From Fen-1273 sp963748405 (GTDB lineage Bacteria > Bacteroidota > Ignavibacteria > UBA10030 > UBA6906): DNA of 64,000 bases. Positions 24,888 through 34,700 of the stretch are shown piece after piece. Every line of letters starts with the position of its first letter. Positions within the stretch are counted from its first letter, which is position 1. The position numbers were made by a program, and so were the translations under genes. Location of the stretch: NCBI GenBank assembly GCA_963748405.1, contig CAVVIT010000007.1, positions 558,001-622,000 of the forward strand. The letters are read 5' to 3'. Under the pieces are notes generated by a model. The model ran no database searches. It was not told where the DNA came from and was given only the letters and a program-made list of their open reading frames with translations.

Positions 24888-26228
24888 ATGGGGTCAAAAC
24901 ACATCATACTTGTTCTCTGCGCGGTCATGCTCGCCGCGTTCACCGGGAGCGCGCAGGAAACCGAGGCGTCGAAAAACCGTATTATCGAGGATCTGCGCTC
25001 GGAGCTGGCCCGGCTTCACCACGAGCTTGACAGCCTCAAGACGCTCCGGAGCACCGATCTCCTGGCGCAGAGCGACATGCTTGACCGGCTGGAGGAGAAC
25101 CTGGAGAAGCGGCTCACGTACCTCGAGTCGAAAATCGACGCGGTCTCCCGTGCAACGGCCCCCGTCGCGTTCAATCCGGGAATGACCGCGTTCATCAATT
25201 TCGCCGCCCGGGGGGATTCGAAGAAAGTGTACGATCAGGCGGATCCCGCGAATGAAATCAGCAACCGTCCGTTCCTGCGGACCGTGGAGATGGAGCTTCT
25301 CGGGGCCGTCGACCCGTACGCGTCCGCGGTGGCGGTGATATCCCTCGAGAACCAGGCGGGGAAAGAATTCGGCGTCGATGCGGAGGAAGCGTACGGGCTC
25401 CTGAAGAGGATCCCGATACTTGAGGACGCCCCCCTGGGAATGAAGATCAAGATCGGGAAATACCGGGCGCCGTTCGGCGTCAGCAACAAGATTCACATGC
25501 ACGATCTCCCCTGGACGACGAGGCCGCTCGCCGTGGCGCGGTATCTGGGAACCGACCACGGGGAGTTCTTCGAGTCCGGGTTCAACCCCACGGGGATGGA
25601 CCTGAATTTCTACGTCCCGAATCCGATACCGCAGTCGACGCTGGAGATGAACCTCGACGTCGTCAGGGCGGGGGAACTGACCCTCTCGGGAGGACACGGC
25701 GGGGGGCAGCCGGCATACGTGGGGCACCTGAATTTTTCGCGCGACTGGTCGAACCAGCACCTCCTGATCCTGGGACTGAGCGCGTACGAGGAACACGGAA
25801 GCGCAACGACGAGGCTGTACGGCGCCGACATCACGTACAAGTGGGCTCCTCTCGAGGAGCGTGAGTCTCACTCGTTCGTCGCCGGCGGGGAGGTCTTTGC
25901 CGGGCGCCACGTCTACGCCGACACCGCCGCGGTGCTCTCGGACAACTCCCCGGTGGGCTGGTACGGCTACCTGCAGTACCAGACGTCCTACTGGGTCTAT
26001 CTCGGCCTCCGGTACGACTGGGTGGAGGAGCCGACGAACGACCGGCTGGTAACGCGCTCCGCGGGGGGATACGCGAGCTACTACACCACGGAGTTCCTCC
26101 GGCTCCGCCTGGGGTACGAACACCGGTGGAGCGACATCCCCGCCCAGAACAACGTGAACACGGTGCTCTTCGAAATCAATCTCGTCTTCGGCTCTCACCC
26201 GACGGAACCGTACTGGGTGAACAAATGA
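24888..26228 (+). CDS. Outer-membrane barrel with N-terminal coiled coil, metal-uptake locus
   Basis: The 446-residue protein has a signal peptide (ending GSAQ) and then a heptad-rich coiled coil at about residues 25-80. A porin-like barrel with alternating aromatic strands follows, ending FEINLVFG with a short tail. The layout recalls trimeric OprP/OprO-type or OmpM-like porins, whose periplasmic coiled coil spans toward the peptidoglycan. ATG 24888 has CGGGAGGG upstream. It is 23 nt from the ZnuA-like gene, so likely an operon delivering metal across the outer membrane. Confidence 0.78.
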   Translation: MGSKHIILVLCAVMLAAFTGSAQETEASKNRIIEDLRSELARLHHELDSLKTLRSTDLLAQSDMLDRLEENLEKRLTYLESKIDAVSRATAPVAFNPGMTAFINFAARGDSKKVYDQADPANEISNRPFLRTVEMELLGAVDPYASAVAVISLENQAGKEFGVDAEEAYGLLKRIPILEDAPLGMKIKIGKYRAPFGVSNKIHMHDLPWTTRPLAVARYLGTDHGEFFESGFNPTGMDLNFYVPNPIPQSTLEMNLDVVRAGELTLSGGHGGGQPAYVGHLNFSRDWSNQHLLILGLSAYEEHGSATTRLYGADITYKWAPLEERESHSFVAGGEVFAGRHVYADTAAVLSDNSPVGWYGYLQYQTSYWVYLGLRYDWVEEPTNDRLVTRSAGGYASYYTTEFLRLRLGYEHRWSDIPAQNNVNTVLFEINLVFGSHPTEPYWVNK

Positions 26229-26251
26229 TTTTCACCAGAAAGGATCGCACG

Positions 26252-27283
26252 ATGAAGAACATTTCCCGGCTTCTCATTCTCCTGCTCGCCGCCGCGGGGT
26301 GCCTCCAGCAGTCCCCGGCGCGGGAGGGCAAACTCAAGATCGTCACCACGCTGAGCTACCTGCGCTACGTGGCGCAGGAGGTGGGAGGCGACAGGGTGAC
26401 GGCGGTGGCGCTTGCCAATCCGCGGCAGGACCCGCACTACGTTACGCCGACCCCGTCGATGAACCAGCTTACCTCCGACGCGGACCTGTTCATCGAGAAC
26501 GGGCTGTCGCTCGACATCTGGGAGAAGAACGTCGTGGATGCGTCCGGGAATCCGGCGATCGGCCCGGGAAGCCCGGGTCACCTTGTCGCGACGGTCAACG
26601 TCCCGGTGAAGGAGCTGCCGACCGAGGTGTCGCGCGCGTGGGGGGACATCCATCCCCAGGGAAACCCGCACGTCTGGCTCGATCCCCTGAACATCCGGAT
26701 CGTCGCGGCGAACATCGCCGAGAGGCTCAAACAGCTCGATCCGGCAAACTCCGCCTATTACCAGTCGCGGCTGGAGCAGTACAGGACGAAGCTCGACGAC
26801 GCGATGTTCGGCGAAGAGCTCGTCCGGGCGCTCGGGAAGTCGGGGGGTGACGTCCTGGTGCGGAAGACGGTGAACAACGAGCTTATGGACTGGCTGAAGC
26901 TCCGCGGGCTCGAAGGGAAGCTGGGGGGATGGATGAAGGAGGCGCTCGCGCTGAACGGCATGAAGGTGATTTCCTACCACAAGACCTACATCTACTTCGC
27001 GGACAGGTTCGGGCTCCAGATCACCGGCGAGCTCGAGGAAAAACCCGGGATCCCGCCGCCGCCGCAGCACCGCGACGCGGTCGTCGACGAAGTGAACCGC
27101 GAAGGAATCCGCGTGATTCTGAACGACAACTTCTACTCCAGGGAGGCGGCGGACTACGTGGCGAGCAAGACGGGGGCGAAGGTCATCATCACCTACCTGG
27201 ACGTGGGCGCGCTTCCCGAGGTCGATACGTACGAGAAGCTTATCACCTATCTTATCCAGAATATCGCCCAGGCCGCACGATGA
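26252..27283 (+). CDS. Metal ABC transporter substrate-binding lipoprotein (ZnuA/TroA-like)
   Basis: The 343-residue lipoprotein (lipobox LLLAAAGC) binds a divalent metal, most likely zinc or manganese, in the periplasm. It has the cluster A-I text DPHYVTPTPSM, NPHVWLDP and SYHKTYIYFADRFG, which supply the histidine ligands. A long backbone helix joins the lobes. There is no His-rich loop. It overlaps the permease gene by four bases (ATGA), so the two are made together. A Zn- or Mn-responsive regulator site was not identified. Confidence 0.87.
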   Translation: MKNISRLLILLLAAAGCLQQSPAREGKLKIVTTLSYLRYVAQEVGGDRVTAVALANPRQDPHYVTPTPSMNQLTSDADLFIENGLSLDIWEKNVVDASGNPAIGPGSPGHLVATVNVPVKELPTEVSRAWGDIHPQGNPHVWLDPLNIRIVAANIAERLKQLDPANSAYYQSRLEQYRTKLDDAMFGEELVRALGKSGGDVLVRKTVNNELMDWLKLRGLEGKLGGWMKEALALNGMKVISYHKTYIYFADRFGLQITGELEEKPGIPPPPQHRDAVVDEVNREGIRVILNDNFYSREAADYVASKTGAKVIITYLDVGALPEVDTYEKLITYLIQNIAQAAR

Positions 27284-28785
27284 TCGAGCAGATCTTTTCC
27301 TTCCCGTCCACGATGATCTGGCCGCTGGCGGCCTGCCTCGTCCTGACGGGCATCCACGTCTACCTCGGCGTCCACGTCATCGCGCGCAAGGTGATATTCG
27401 TCGACCTTGCGCTCGCGCAGATCGCCGCGCTGGGGACCGTGACGGGAGTCCTCCTCGGGTACGAAGCGGGGAAGGACATCACGGCCCTCTATCTCTACTC
27501 GCTCGCGTTCACGTTCTTCGGGGCGTTCATCTTCTCGATCACGCGGATGCGGGGGGAGAAAGTCCCCCACGAGGCGATCATCGGCATCGTGTACGCCGTG
27601 ACGTTCGCCGCCACCATCCTCGTCCTTTCCAAGAGCGCGCTGGGCCCGCAGGAGCTGGACCACATCATCAAGGGGGATCTCCTCTGGGTGCAGTCCGGGG
27701 TCGTCATCAAGACCGCGCTCATCTATGCGGCGGTAGGACTGTTCCACTTCCTCTTCCGGAAGAACTTCATGGCGATCTCGTTCGACGTGCACGCCGCGGA
27801 GGCCTCCGGCATCCGGGTGCGGCTGTGGGATTTCCTCTTCTATATGTCGTTCGGATTCGTCATCACGAGCTCGGTCGCCATCGCGGGAGTCTTCCTCGTC
27901 TTCAGCTACCTGGTGATCCCGTCGGTCGCGGCGATGCTGCTCGCCGAGAAGATCAGCACGCGTCTCGCGCTGGGGTGGATCGGGAGCTCGATCATCAGCT
28001 TCATCGGCGTGAAGCTCTCCTGGACGACGGGACTCCCGACCAGCCCGCTCATCGTCGTCCTCTTTGCCGCCGCGCTCCTCCTGACGGGGATCTTCAGGTA
28101 CCTGAAGCTCGCGCCGCGGAAGCTCATTGCTGTCAGGAACATGCTCGGGGCCGTGGCGGTGGTCGGCGTTTTCGTCGGAGGTCTCTTCTTCTTCGGCAAT
28201 CCGGAGGAGGATCCCCTCACGCACACGCTCCACATGCTGGGGAGCCCCCTGTCCACCGACCGCCAGGCCGCGCTGTCGAACCTGAAGACGTACGGCGACA
28301 GGGACAGCCTGTGGCTTCCGGCGGTCGTCCGTCTTCTTCACGACCAGGACGCGGCGGTCAGGATCGACGCCGTCACGCTGCTGGGGGAGCAGAAGAAGAA
28401 GACCGCGCTTCCCGCCGTGCTCGCGCTCCTGGATGACGGGTCCGACGAGGTGGTCCTCAGCGTGCTGCACTCCGCGCAGGCGATGGGGGACAGCGCCGAT
28501 GCCGCTGCGCTCCTGAAGAAGGCCTCGCTCACCGATGACCCCGAGCTCAGGACCGAGATCCTGAAGGCGGCGCTCGCGATGGGGAACCCCGGGGCGATCC
28601 CCGGGCTTGTCGAGGTCGCTACCGGCGGCGGCGTGTTCGCCGACGACGCGCTCGATGCGCTCCGGGCCCGGGTCGTGCTGTCCCCGGGAGCCGCAAAGCC
28701 GGGGAATCTCGCCGGGTGGTGGAGCGAGAACAAACACCGGATCCGCAGAGACGCGCACACCGGCATGTTCTCCGTTCCGGGCTGA
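27280..28785 (+). CDS. ABC-3 type metal permease fused to C-terminal HEAT repeats
   Basis: The 501-residue protein has an N-terminal ABC-3 permease domain (about 1-270, eight or nine membrane spans) with the family signature GVFLVFSYLVIPSVAAMLLAE. After a last span (about 290) it continues with about 190 residues of short helical pairs such as PAVVRLLHDQDAAVRIDAV and ALPAVLALLDDGSDEVVLSV, typical of HEAT repeats. The fusion is not usual for ZnuB. The domain should lie next to the last membrane span; its side depends on topology. The usual ATPase subunit gene is not adjacent. Confidence 0.85.
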   Translation: MIEQIFSFPSTMIWPLAACLVLTGIHVYLGVHVIARKVIFVDLALAQIAALGTVTGVLLGYEAGKDITALYLYSLAFTFFGAFIFSITRMRGEKVPHEAIIGIVYAVTFAATILVLSKSALGPQELDHIIKGDLLWVQSGVVIKTALIYAAVGLFHFLFRKNFMAISFDVHAAEASGIRVRLWDFLFYMSFGFVITSSVAIAGVFLVFSYLVIPSVAAMLLAEKISTRLALGWIGSSIISFIGVKLSWTTGLPTSPLIVVLFAAALLLTGIFRYLKLAPRKLIAVRNMLGAVAVVGVFVGGLFFFGNPEEDPLTHTLHMLGSPLSTDRQAALSNLKTYGDRDSLWLPAVVRLLHDQDAAVRIDAVTLLGEQKKKTALPAVLALLDDGSDEVVLSVLHSAQAMGDSADAAALLKKASLTDDPELRTEILKAALAMGNPGAIPGLVEVATGGGVFADDALDALRARVVLSPGAAKPGNLAGWWSENKHRIRRDAHTGMFSVPG

Positions 28786-28830
28786 TCGTTGCGGCATTGA
28801 TTCTGTAAGCGGATATCCCTTCCTTGCATT

Positions 28831-28858
28831 GCCCCGGGGGCGCTTCCGGCCCCGGGGC
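28831..28858. other. GC hairpin after the permease gene
   Basis: A 9-bp stem (GCCCCGGGG with CCCCGGGGC) with a 10-nt loop. No clear T tract follows, so it may act only as a weak terminator before the aldolase gene. Confidence 0.4.
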
Positions 28859-28891
28859 TATCATTCCCGAACGTCCTTTGCATCTGCACCC

Positions 28892-30172
28892 ATGGATTTC
28901 CATCTTCTGCATCCGCGCGACCAGATCGTGCGGATTATGGACCGCATTTACAACAACAGGCTGACGACGCTCTCGGGGGGGAATCTCTCCGTCAGGGACG
29001 TCAACGGCGACGTCTGGATCACCCCGGCGGGGATCGACAAGGGAAACCTCTCCCCCGACGACATCATGTGCGTCGGCGCCGACGGGATGACCTCCGGGCC
29101 GCACCGCCCGTCGTCGGAGCTGCCGTTCCACCGCTGGATCTACGAACGGCGCCCCGACATCGCGGCGATCGTCCACGCCCACCCCTCCGCCCTCGTGTCG
29201 TTCAGCATCGTGCGCATCGTTCCCGACACGGCGGTGATCCCGCAGGCCAACAGCGTCTGCGGCCGCGTCGGGTACGCGCCGTACGCGCTCCCGGGGAGCG
29301 AGAAGCTCGGGCGTAACATCGCCGGGACGTTCGCCGGGGGATACAACGTCGTCCTCCTGGAGAACCACGGCGCCGTGACCGGGGGGGGCGATCTTCTGAA
29401 CGCCTACCACAGGATCGAAACGCTGGAATTCTGCGCCCGGACGATCATCCAGGCCGGACGGCTGGGCAGGATCACGTCGCTCACCGGCGAGCAGATATCG
29501 TTCTTCAACTCCCGGGAGGCCCCGCTTCCCGAGTTCCAGCCGGAGCGCCACGCCAGCCGCGAACGGGAGCTGCGCGGAAAGATCGTCGAGATCGTTCACC
29601 GCGCATGCGACCGGTTCCTCATGATAAGCACGGAAGGGGTCGTCTCCGCTCGCGTGGAGGGGGATGAGTTCCTGATCACGCCGACGGGGGTTGACAGGAG
29701 GAGCCTCGGGAGGGAGGACGTGGTGCTGGTGCGGGGAAGGCGCAGGGAAAAGGGGAAGCGGCCGAGCCGCTCCGTGCTCCTTCACGACGCGATATACCGG
29801 ATGCACCCCGGGATCAACAGCGTCATCACCGCGCAGTCCCCCGGTGTCGCAGCCTACGCCGTCACGGCGCAGAAGTTCGAGACCCGGACGATTCCCGAGA
29901 GCTATATCCTCCTGCGGGACATCCCGGTCATCCCGTTCGGATCACAGTACACGGCGCCGGAGGAAATCGCCCGGAGCGTCTCGGAAAGCGTCCCGGTCGT
30001 CCTGATCCAGAACGACTGCCTCCTGACCAGCGGCTCGACGATCCTCGAAGCGTTCGACCGGCTTGAAGTGGCCGAAAGCAGCGCGCGATCGCTCATCGAC
30101 ACCTCGGCGATCGGCAGCGTGGTCCCGATCGGCGAACAGGACCTGCGCGACATCCGGGAGAAATACCTATGA
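28892..30172 (+). CDS. Tandem class II aldolase/adducin-domain protein
   Basis: The 426-residue protein has two class II aldolase domains. The first (about 1-205) keeps SGGNLSVR, ITPAGIDKGNLSPDD, the zinc motif HAHP and ENHGAV, as in fuculose/rhamnulose phosphate aldolases. The second (about 215-420) keeps the fold (ISTEGVVSARV, ITPTGVDRRSL) but has AQSP in place of HAHP and QNDC in place of ENHG, so it looks non-catalytic. The start is ATG 28892. It overlaps rhaB by four bases, which favours rhamnulose-1-phosphate as the substrate, but other ketose phosphates are possible. Confidence 0.85.
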   Translation: MDFHLLHPRDQIVRIMDRIYNNRLTTLSGGNLSVRDVNGDVWITPAGIDKGNLSPDDIMCVGADGMTSGPHRPSSELPFHRWIYERRPDIAAIVHAHPSALVSFSIVRIVPDTAVIPQANSVCGRVGYAPYALPGSEKLGRNIAGTFAGGYNVVLLENHGAVTGGGDLLNAYHRIETLEFCARTIIQAGRLGRITSLTGEQISFFNSREAPLPEFQPERHASRERELRGKIVEIVHRACDRFLMISTEGVVSARVEGDEFLITPTGVDRRSLGREDVVLVRGRRREKGKRPSRSVLLHDAIYRMHPGINSVITAQSPGVAAYAVTAQKFETRTIPESYILLRDIPVIPFGSQYTAPEEIARSVSESVPVVLIQNDCLLTSGSTILEAFDRLEVAESSARSLIDTSAIGSVVPIGEQDLRDIREKYL

Positions 30173-31653
30173 CACGGCGGTTTATCGGATTTGACCTCGG
30201 GGCGGAAAGCGGACGGTGCGTCGTGGCCACGCTCCGCGACGGCAGGATCGTGCTGGATGAGGTCCACCGGTTCACGACGCACACCGTCAGGTATCACGGG
30301 GGTTTTCACTGGGATATACTGGCGATCGCCGAAGAGATCGTCACGGGACTCGCCAGCGCGTGCAGGTCGCACGGCCCCGATTTCGACGGAATCGGCGTGG
30401 ACACATGGGGAGTGGATTACTGCCTCGTGGACCGGGAGGGGCGCCTTCTCGGTTACCCCTATCATTACAGGGACGACCGGACGGACGGAATCATGGCCGG
30501 GGCGTTTTCGGTGGTCCCGAAGGAGGAACTCTACGCGAAGACCGGGATCCAGTTCATGCAGTTCAACACGGTGTTTCAGCTCTTTGCGGAAACGAAGCGG
30601 AAACTGAACCTTCTGGGCCCGGCCGGCGCGGTGCTGCTCATCCCCGATTTCTTCAATTTCATGCTCTCGGGGGTCATGAAGTCGGAATACACGATCGCCT
30701 CGACCACGGGGCTGATCGACCCCCTCGAGCGGAAATGGTCGGGTGAACTGATCGGAAAATTCGGGTTCGGCGCTCATATTTTTCCGGAGATCGTCGAGCC
30801 CGGGACGATACTCGGTCCGATCCTGGGTGACCTCGCCCGGAAGACGGGGCTGAATCCCGGAGTCCCCGTCATTGCCACCGCCTGCCACGACACGGCCTCC
30901 GCGGTCGTCTCCGTTCCCGCCGAGGGGGGGTCATGGGCCTTTTTGAGTTCCGGCACCTGGTCGCTGATGGGCGTGGAGCTGAAGAAACCGGTCCTCACCC
31001 CGTCGTCCCTCAGGTACAATTTTACGAACGAGGGGGGGGTCGACGGGACGATACGGTTCCTGAAGAACATCGCCGGCCTCTGGCCGGTGCAGGAATGCAG
31101 GCGGACGTGGTTGGAGGAGAAGAACGATCTCAGCTACCCCCGGCTGACTGCTCTTGCGAAGGAGGAGGGATGCGCCCGGGCCTGGGTGGATCTCGCCGAC
31201 GGACGGTTCCTGAAGGCGGGAGGGATGCCGGGGAAGATTCTCGGGTTCGTCGGGGAAAGAGGCGGAAGGGGGAAGAACGAACCGGGCTGGATCATACGCG
31301 TCGCGCTCGAAAGCCTTGCGTTCAGTTACAGGATGACGATACGCGAAATCGAGAAAGTCGCGGGGCTTCACATCGACCGGCTCCACGCCGTCGGCGGCGG
31401 GATACAGAATGATCTCCTCGCCCAGCTCGCCTCCGATGCAACGGCGCTGCCCGTCCTTGCCGGACCGGTGGAAGGGACGATCGTCGGGAACATCGGCGTC
31501 CAGGCCGTTGCGCGCGGCGTCGTTCGGGATTACGCCGCGTGGAGGAAGATCGTCGCGGAGTCGTTTGAGGTGAAAACCTACACGCCGCGCGACACCGCGT
31601 ACTTTGATGCGAACGAACGCGCCTACCTGGGGCTCCTCGGGGGGGGGGGCTGA
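30169..31653 (+). CDS. rhaB: Rhamnulokinase
   Basis: The 494-residue FGGY-family kinase phosphorylates L-rhamnulose. It has the phosphate motif FDLGAESGR, GVDTWGVDYCLVD, a central ATACHDTASAV with the catalytic Asp (about residue 241), SSGTWSLMG and the C-terminal GGGIQND region. The ATG 30169 start overlaps the aldolase stop, so kinase and aldolase are co-translated. A run of 11 G residues at 31639-31649 encodes the last glycines; slippage would change only the C terminus. No isomerase gene (rhaA) is nearby. Confidence 0.92.
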   Translation: MTRRFIGFDLGAESGRCVVATLRDGRIVLDEVHRFTTHTVRYHGGFHWDILAIAEEIVTGLASACRSHGPDFDGIGVDTWGVDYCLVDREGRLLGYPYHYRDDRTDGIMAGAFSVVPKEELYAKTGIQFMQFNTVFQLFAETKRKLNLLGPAGAVLLIPDFFNFMLSGVMKSEYTIASTTGLIDPLERKWSGELIGKFGFGAHIFPEIVEPGTILGPILGDLARKTGLNPGVPVIATACHDTASAVVSVPAEGGSWAFLSSGTWSLMGVELKKPVLTPSSLRYNFTNEGGVDGTIRFLKNIAGLWPVQECRRTWLEEKNDLSYPRLTALAKEEGCARAWVDLADGRFLKAGGMPGKILGFVGERGGRGKNEPGWIIRVALESLAFSYRMTIREIEKVAGLHIDRLHAVGGGIQNDLLAQLASDATALPVLAGPVEGTIVGNIGVQAVARGVVRDYAAWRKIVAESFEVKTYTPRDTAYFDANERAYLGLLGGGG

Positions 31654-31661
31654 GCGTCGTC

Positions 31662-31690
31662 TTGCAATTGTTCGGTCCAGGCTGTACATT
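31662..31690 (+). promoter_or_regulatory. Candidate promoter for the Tricorn-like protease
   Basis: TTGCAA (31662-31667), a 17-nt spacer and TACATT (31685-31690), 81 nt before GTG 31772 and just after rhaB. Confidence 0.5.
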
Positions 31691-31771
31691 TTTTTTGAGG
31701 CCACGCTTCTTTCTCGCCGGCAACGGCCTTTCCTCTGCAACGCAATACCCATCACCGAAGGAGTGTGACCT

Positions 31772-34700
31772 GTGCGCAAGAGAATCCTGACTCTCTGTTT
31801 CCTGGGCGTTCTGTGTACGGCGCGTGCGTTTTCCTCGGACAGCCCCCTCTGGCTCCGGTACCCCGCGATTTCTCCCGACGGCACGACGGTGCTCTTCTGC
31901 TACAAGGGGGACATCTATGCCGTTCCCTCGTCCGGGGGAACCGCCACCCCGCTCACGCTCAGCGAGTCGTACGAATTTGCCCCGGTCTGGAGCCACGACG
32001 GGAAGACGATCGCGTTCGCCTCCGACAGATACGGGAATTTCGACGTGTTCGTGATGCCCTCGACCGGGGGCGAGGGCAGGCGCCTGACGTTCCATTCCGC
32101 CCGGGAAATCCCGAGCACGTTCTCCGCAGACGACAAAGCGGTCTTCTTCTCGGCGTACCGGCAGCAGGCTGCGACGACGGCCCAGTTTCCGGTCTACCTC
32201 ATGACGCAGCTCTACAGCGTCCCCGTTGCGGGGGGGCGGGTCTCCATGGTGCTCCCCGTTCCCGCGCTTGACGCCACGGTCGATGCCGCCGGCGACAGGA
32301 TCATATTCCACGACAACAAGGGCTACGAGAGCGAGTGGCGCAAGCATCACACCTCCTCCGTGACGCGCGACGTATGGATGTACGACGTGAAGACGAAGAA
32401 ATACACGCAGCTCACGACGTTCAAGGGGGAAGACCGCAATCCCGTGTTCGACGCCGACGGGGAGCACTTCACCTACCTGAGCGAGGAGACCGGCTCGTTC
32501 AACGTCCACCGGGGCTCGATCGCCGACCCGTCGAAGAACACGGCGCTGACGCATTTCACGAAGCATCCCGTCAGGTTTCTCACCCGGTCCTCCTCGGGCG
32601 TCCTCTGTTTTTCGTTCGACGGCGAGATCTACACGATGGCTCCCGGCGCCGAACCGAAAAAGGTGCAGGTGCGGATTGCGGAAGACGGCCGGAACTCGAT
32701 CGAGAAGATCGTCCCGGTCAGTGAAGGGTTCACGGAAGCGAGGCTCTCCCCCAACGGGAAGGAATTCGCGTATGTCTTCCGCGGCGAGGTGTTCGTGACG
32801 AGCATGGAAGGGGGGATCACGAAACGGATCACGAACACCCCCACACAGGAGCGGAGCGTCAGTTTCAGCCCCGACGGCCGCTCGCTCGTGTACGCAGCAG
32901 AACGGGAGAACAACTGGAACGTGTACAGGACGACGATCGTCCGGAAGGAGGAGCCCTACTTCTACGCCTCGACGGTTCTGAAGGAGGAGCCCGTCGTCGC
33001 CACGCCGGCGGAGGAGTACCAGCCGGAGTTCTCCCCCGACGGCAAAGAGGTGGCGTATCTCGAGAACCGCGTGACGCTCAAAGTCGTCAACCTCGCGACG
33101 AAGGAAACCCGGACGATACTACCCGGCGACAGGAACTACTCGTACGCCGACGGCGATCAGTATTACCAGTGGTCGCCGGACAGCAAGTGGTTCCTTGTCC
33201 AGTTCGGGCTACCGGAGCGGATTCAGGTGCCCCAGATCGGACTCGTGTCCGCCGACGGGAAAGGGGAGATCCACAACCTGACCGAAAGCGGGTATGACAG
33301 CTTCGATCCGAAATGGGTGATGGACGGAAAGATGATGATCTGGGGTTCCGACAGGCATGGTGCGCGGCAGCAGGGGGGGGACCTCTTCACCGCGGACGTC
33401 TACGGGATGTTCTTCACCCGGGCGGCGTACGACAGGTTCCGCTTGTCGAAGGAGGAGTTCGCCCTCGTCAAGGAGCAGGAAGAGAAACAGGAGAAGGAAA
33501 AGAAAGAGGCGGAAGAGAAGTCAAAATCCGGAGGGAAGGAGAAGGCCGGGAAGGACAGCGCAAAGAAGGATGTCGTCGTCGACTGGGCGGGGCTCAACGA
33601 GCGGAAGAGCAGGCTGACCATCCACACCTCGGAGGCCAACGACTGGGTGCTCTCGAAGGACGGGGAGAAGCTTTTCTACCTGACGGTGTTCGACAAGGGG
33701 AACGACCTCTGGGTGACGGAGCTCCGCACGAAGGAGACGAAGCTCCTCGCGAAGCTCGGGGCGCGCAGGGCGAGCATGGAACTCTCGGGGGACGGGAAGT
33801 TCATCTTCCTGCTCCTGGACGGGAAACCCGTGAAGATCGACGCGGAGAGCGGGAAGGAAGAGCCCGTCAAGACCGGCGGGGAGATGGTCCTGAACGCGGC
33901 CGGCGAACGCGGATACATTTTCGACCATGCCTGGCGTCAGTTCAAGGAGAAGTTCTACGTCGCCGACCTCCAGGGGGTCGACTGGGAATACTACTACACG
34001 GCGTACAGGAAGTTCCTCCCCTTCATCAACAACAACTACGATTTCGCCGAGATGCTGAGCGAGATGCTCGGCGAGGTGAACGCATCCCATACGGGGTGCC
34101 GGTTTAACAGTTTCCGGGCCAACACCGACCTGACCGCGGAACTGGGGCTCCTGTACGATGCCGGCTATGCGGGTGACGGCGTGAAGGTCGCCGAAGTGGT
34201 CGAGGGAGGACCCCTGGACGTTGCATCATCGAAGATACGCCCGGGGGACGTGATCGAAAAGATCGACGGCATCCCCCTGGGCGCATCGATGGATTTTTAC
34301 CAGCTCCTGAACAGGAAGGCCGGGAAGCTGACGCTCCTTTCGGTGTACAATCCGGATGATGACTCCCGGTGGGAGGAATCCTGTAAGCCGGTCTCCTGGG
34401 GAGAGGAAAGCGAGCTCATGTACAGGCGGTGGGTCAGGAACCGCAGGAGCGAGGTCGCAAAGCTCTCCGGAGGGAAGATCGGTTACGTCCATGTCCGCTC
34501 GATGGACGACGAGAGCATGCGGACGGTTTTCGAGGAGGCGCTCGGCCGGAACCTGGGCACACGGGCGATCATCGTCGACACCCGCTTCAACGGCGGCGGG
34601 AACATTCACGAGCAGCTTTCCGATTTCCTGACCGGGAAGCGGTACATGGACATCGTCCCCCACGGTCAGTACATCGGATCGGAGCCGTACGACAAGTGGA

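Noticed and set aside
24894..26198. A 434-codon minus-strand frame
   Set aside because: It lies opposite the metal-locus barrel, whose signal peptide and coiled coil are clear on the plus strand.
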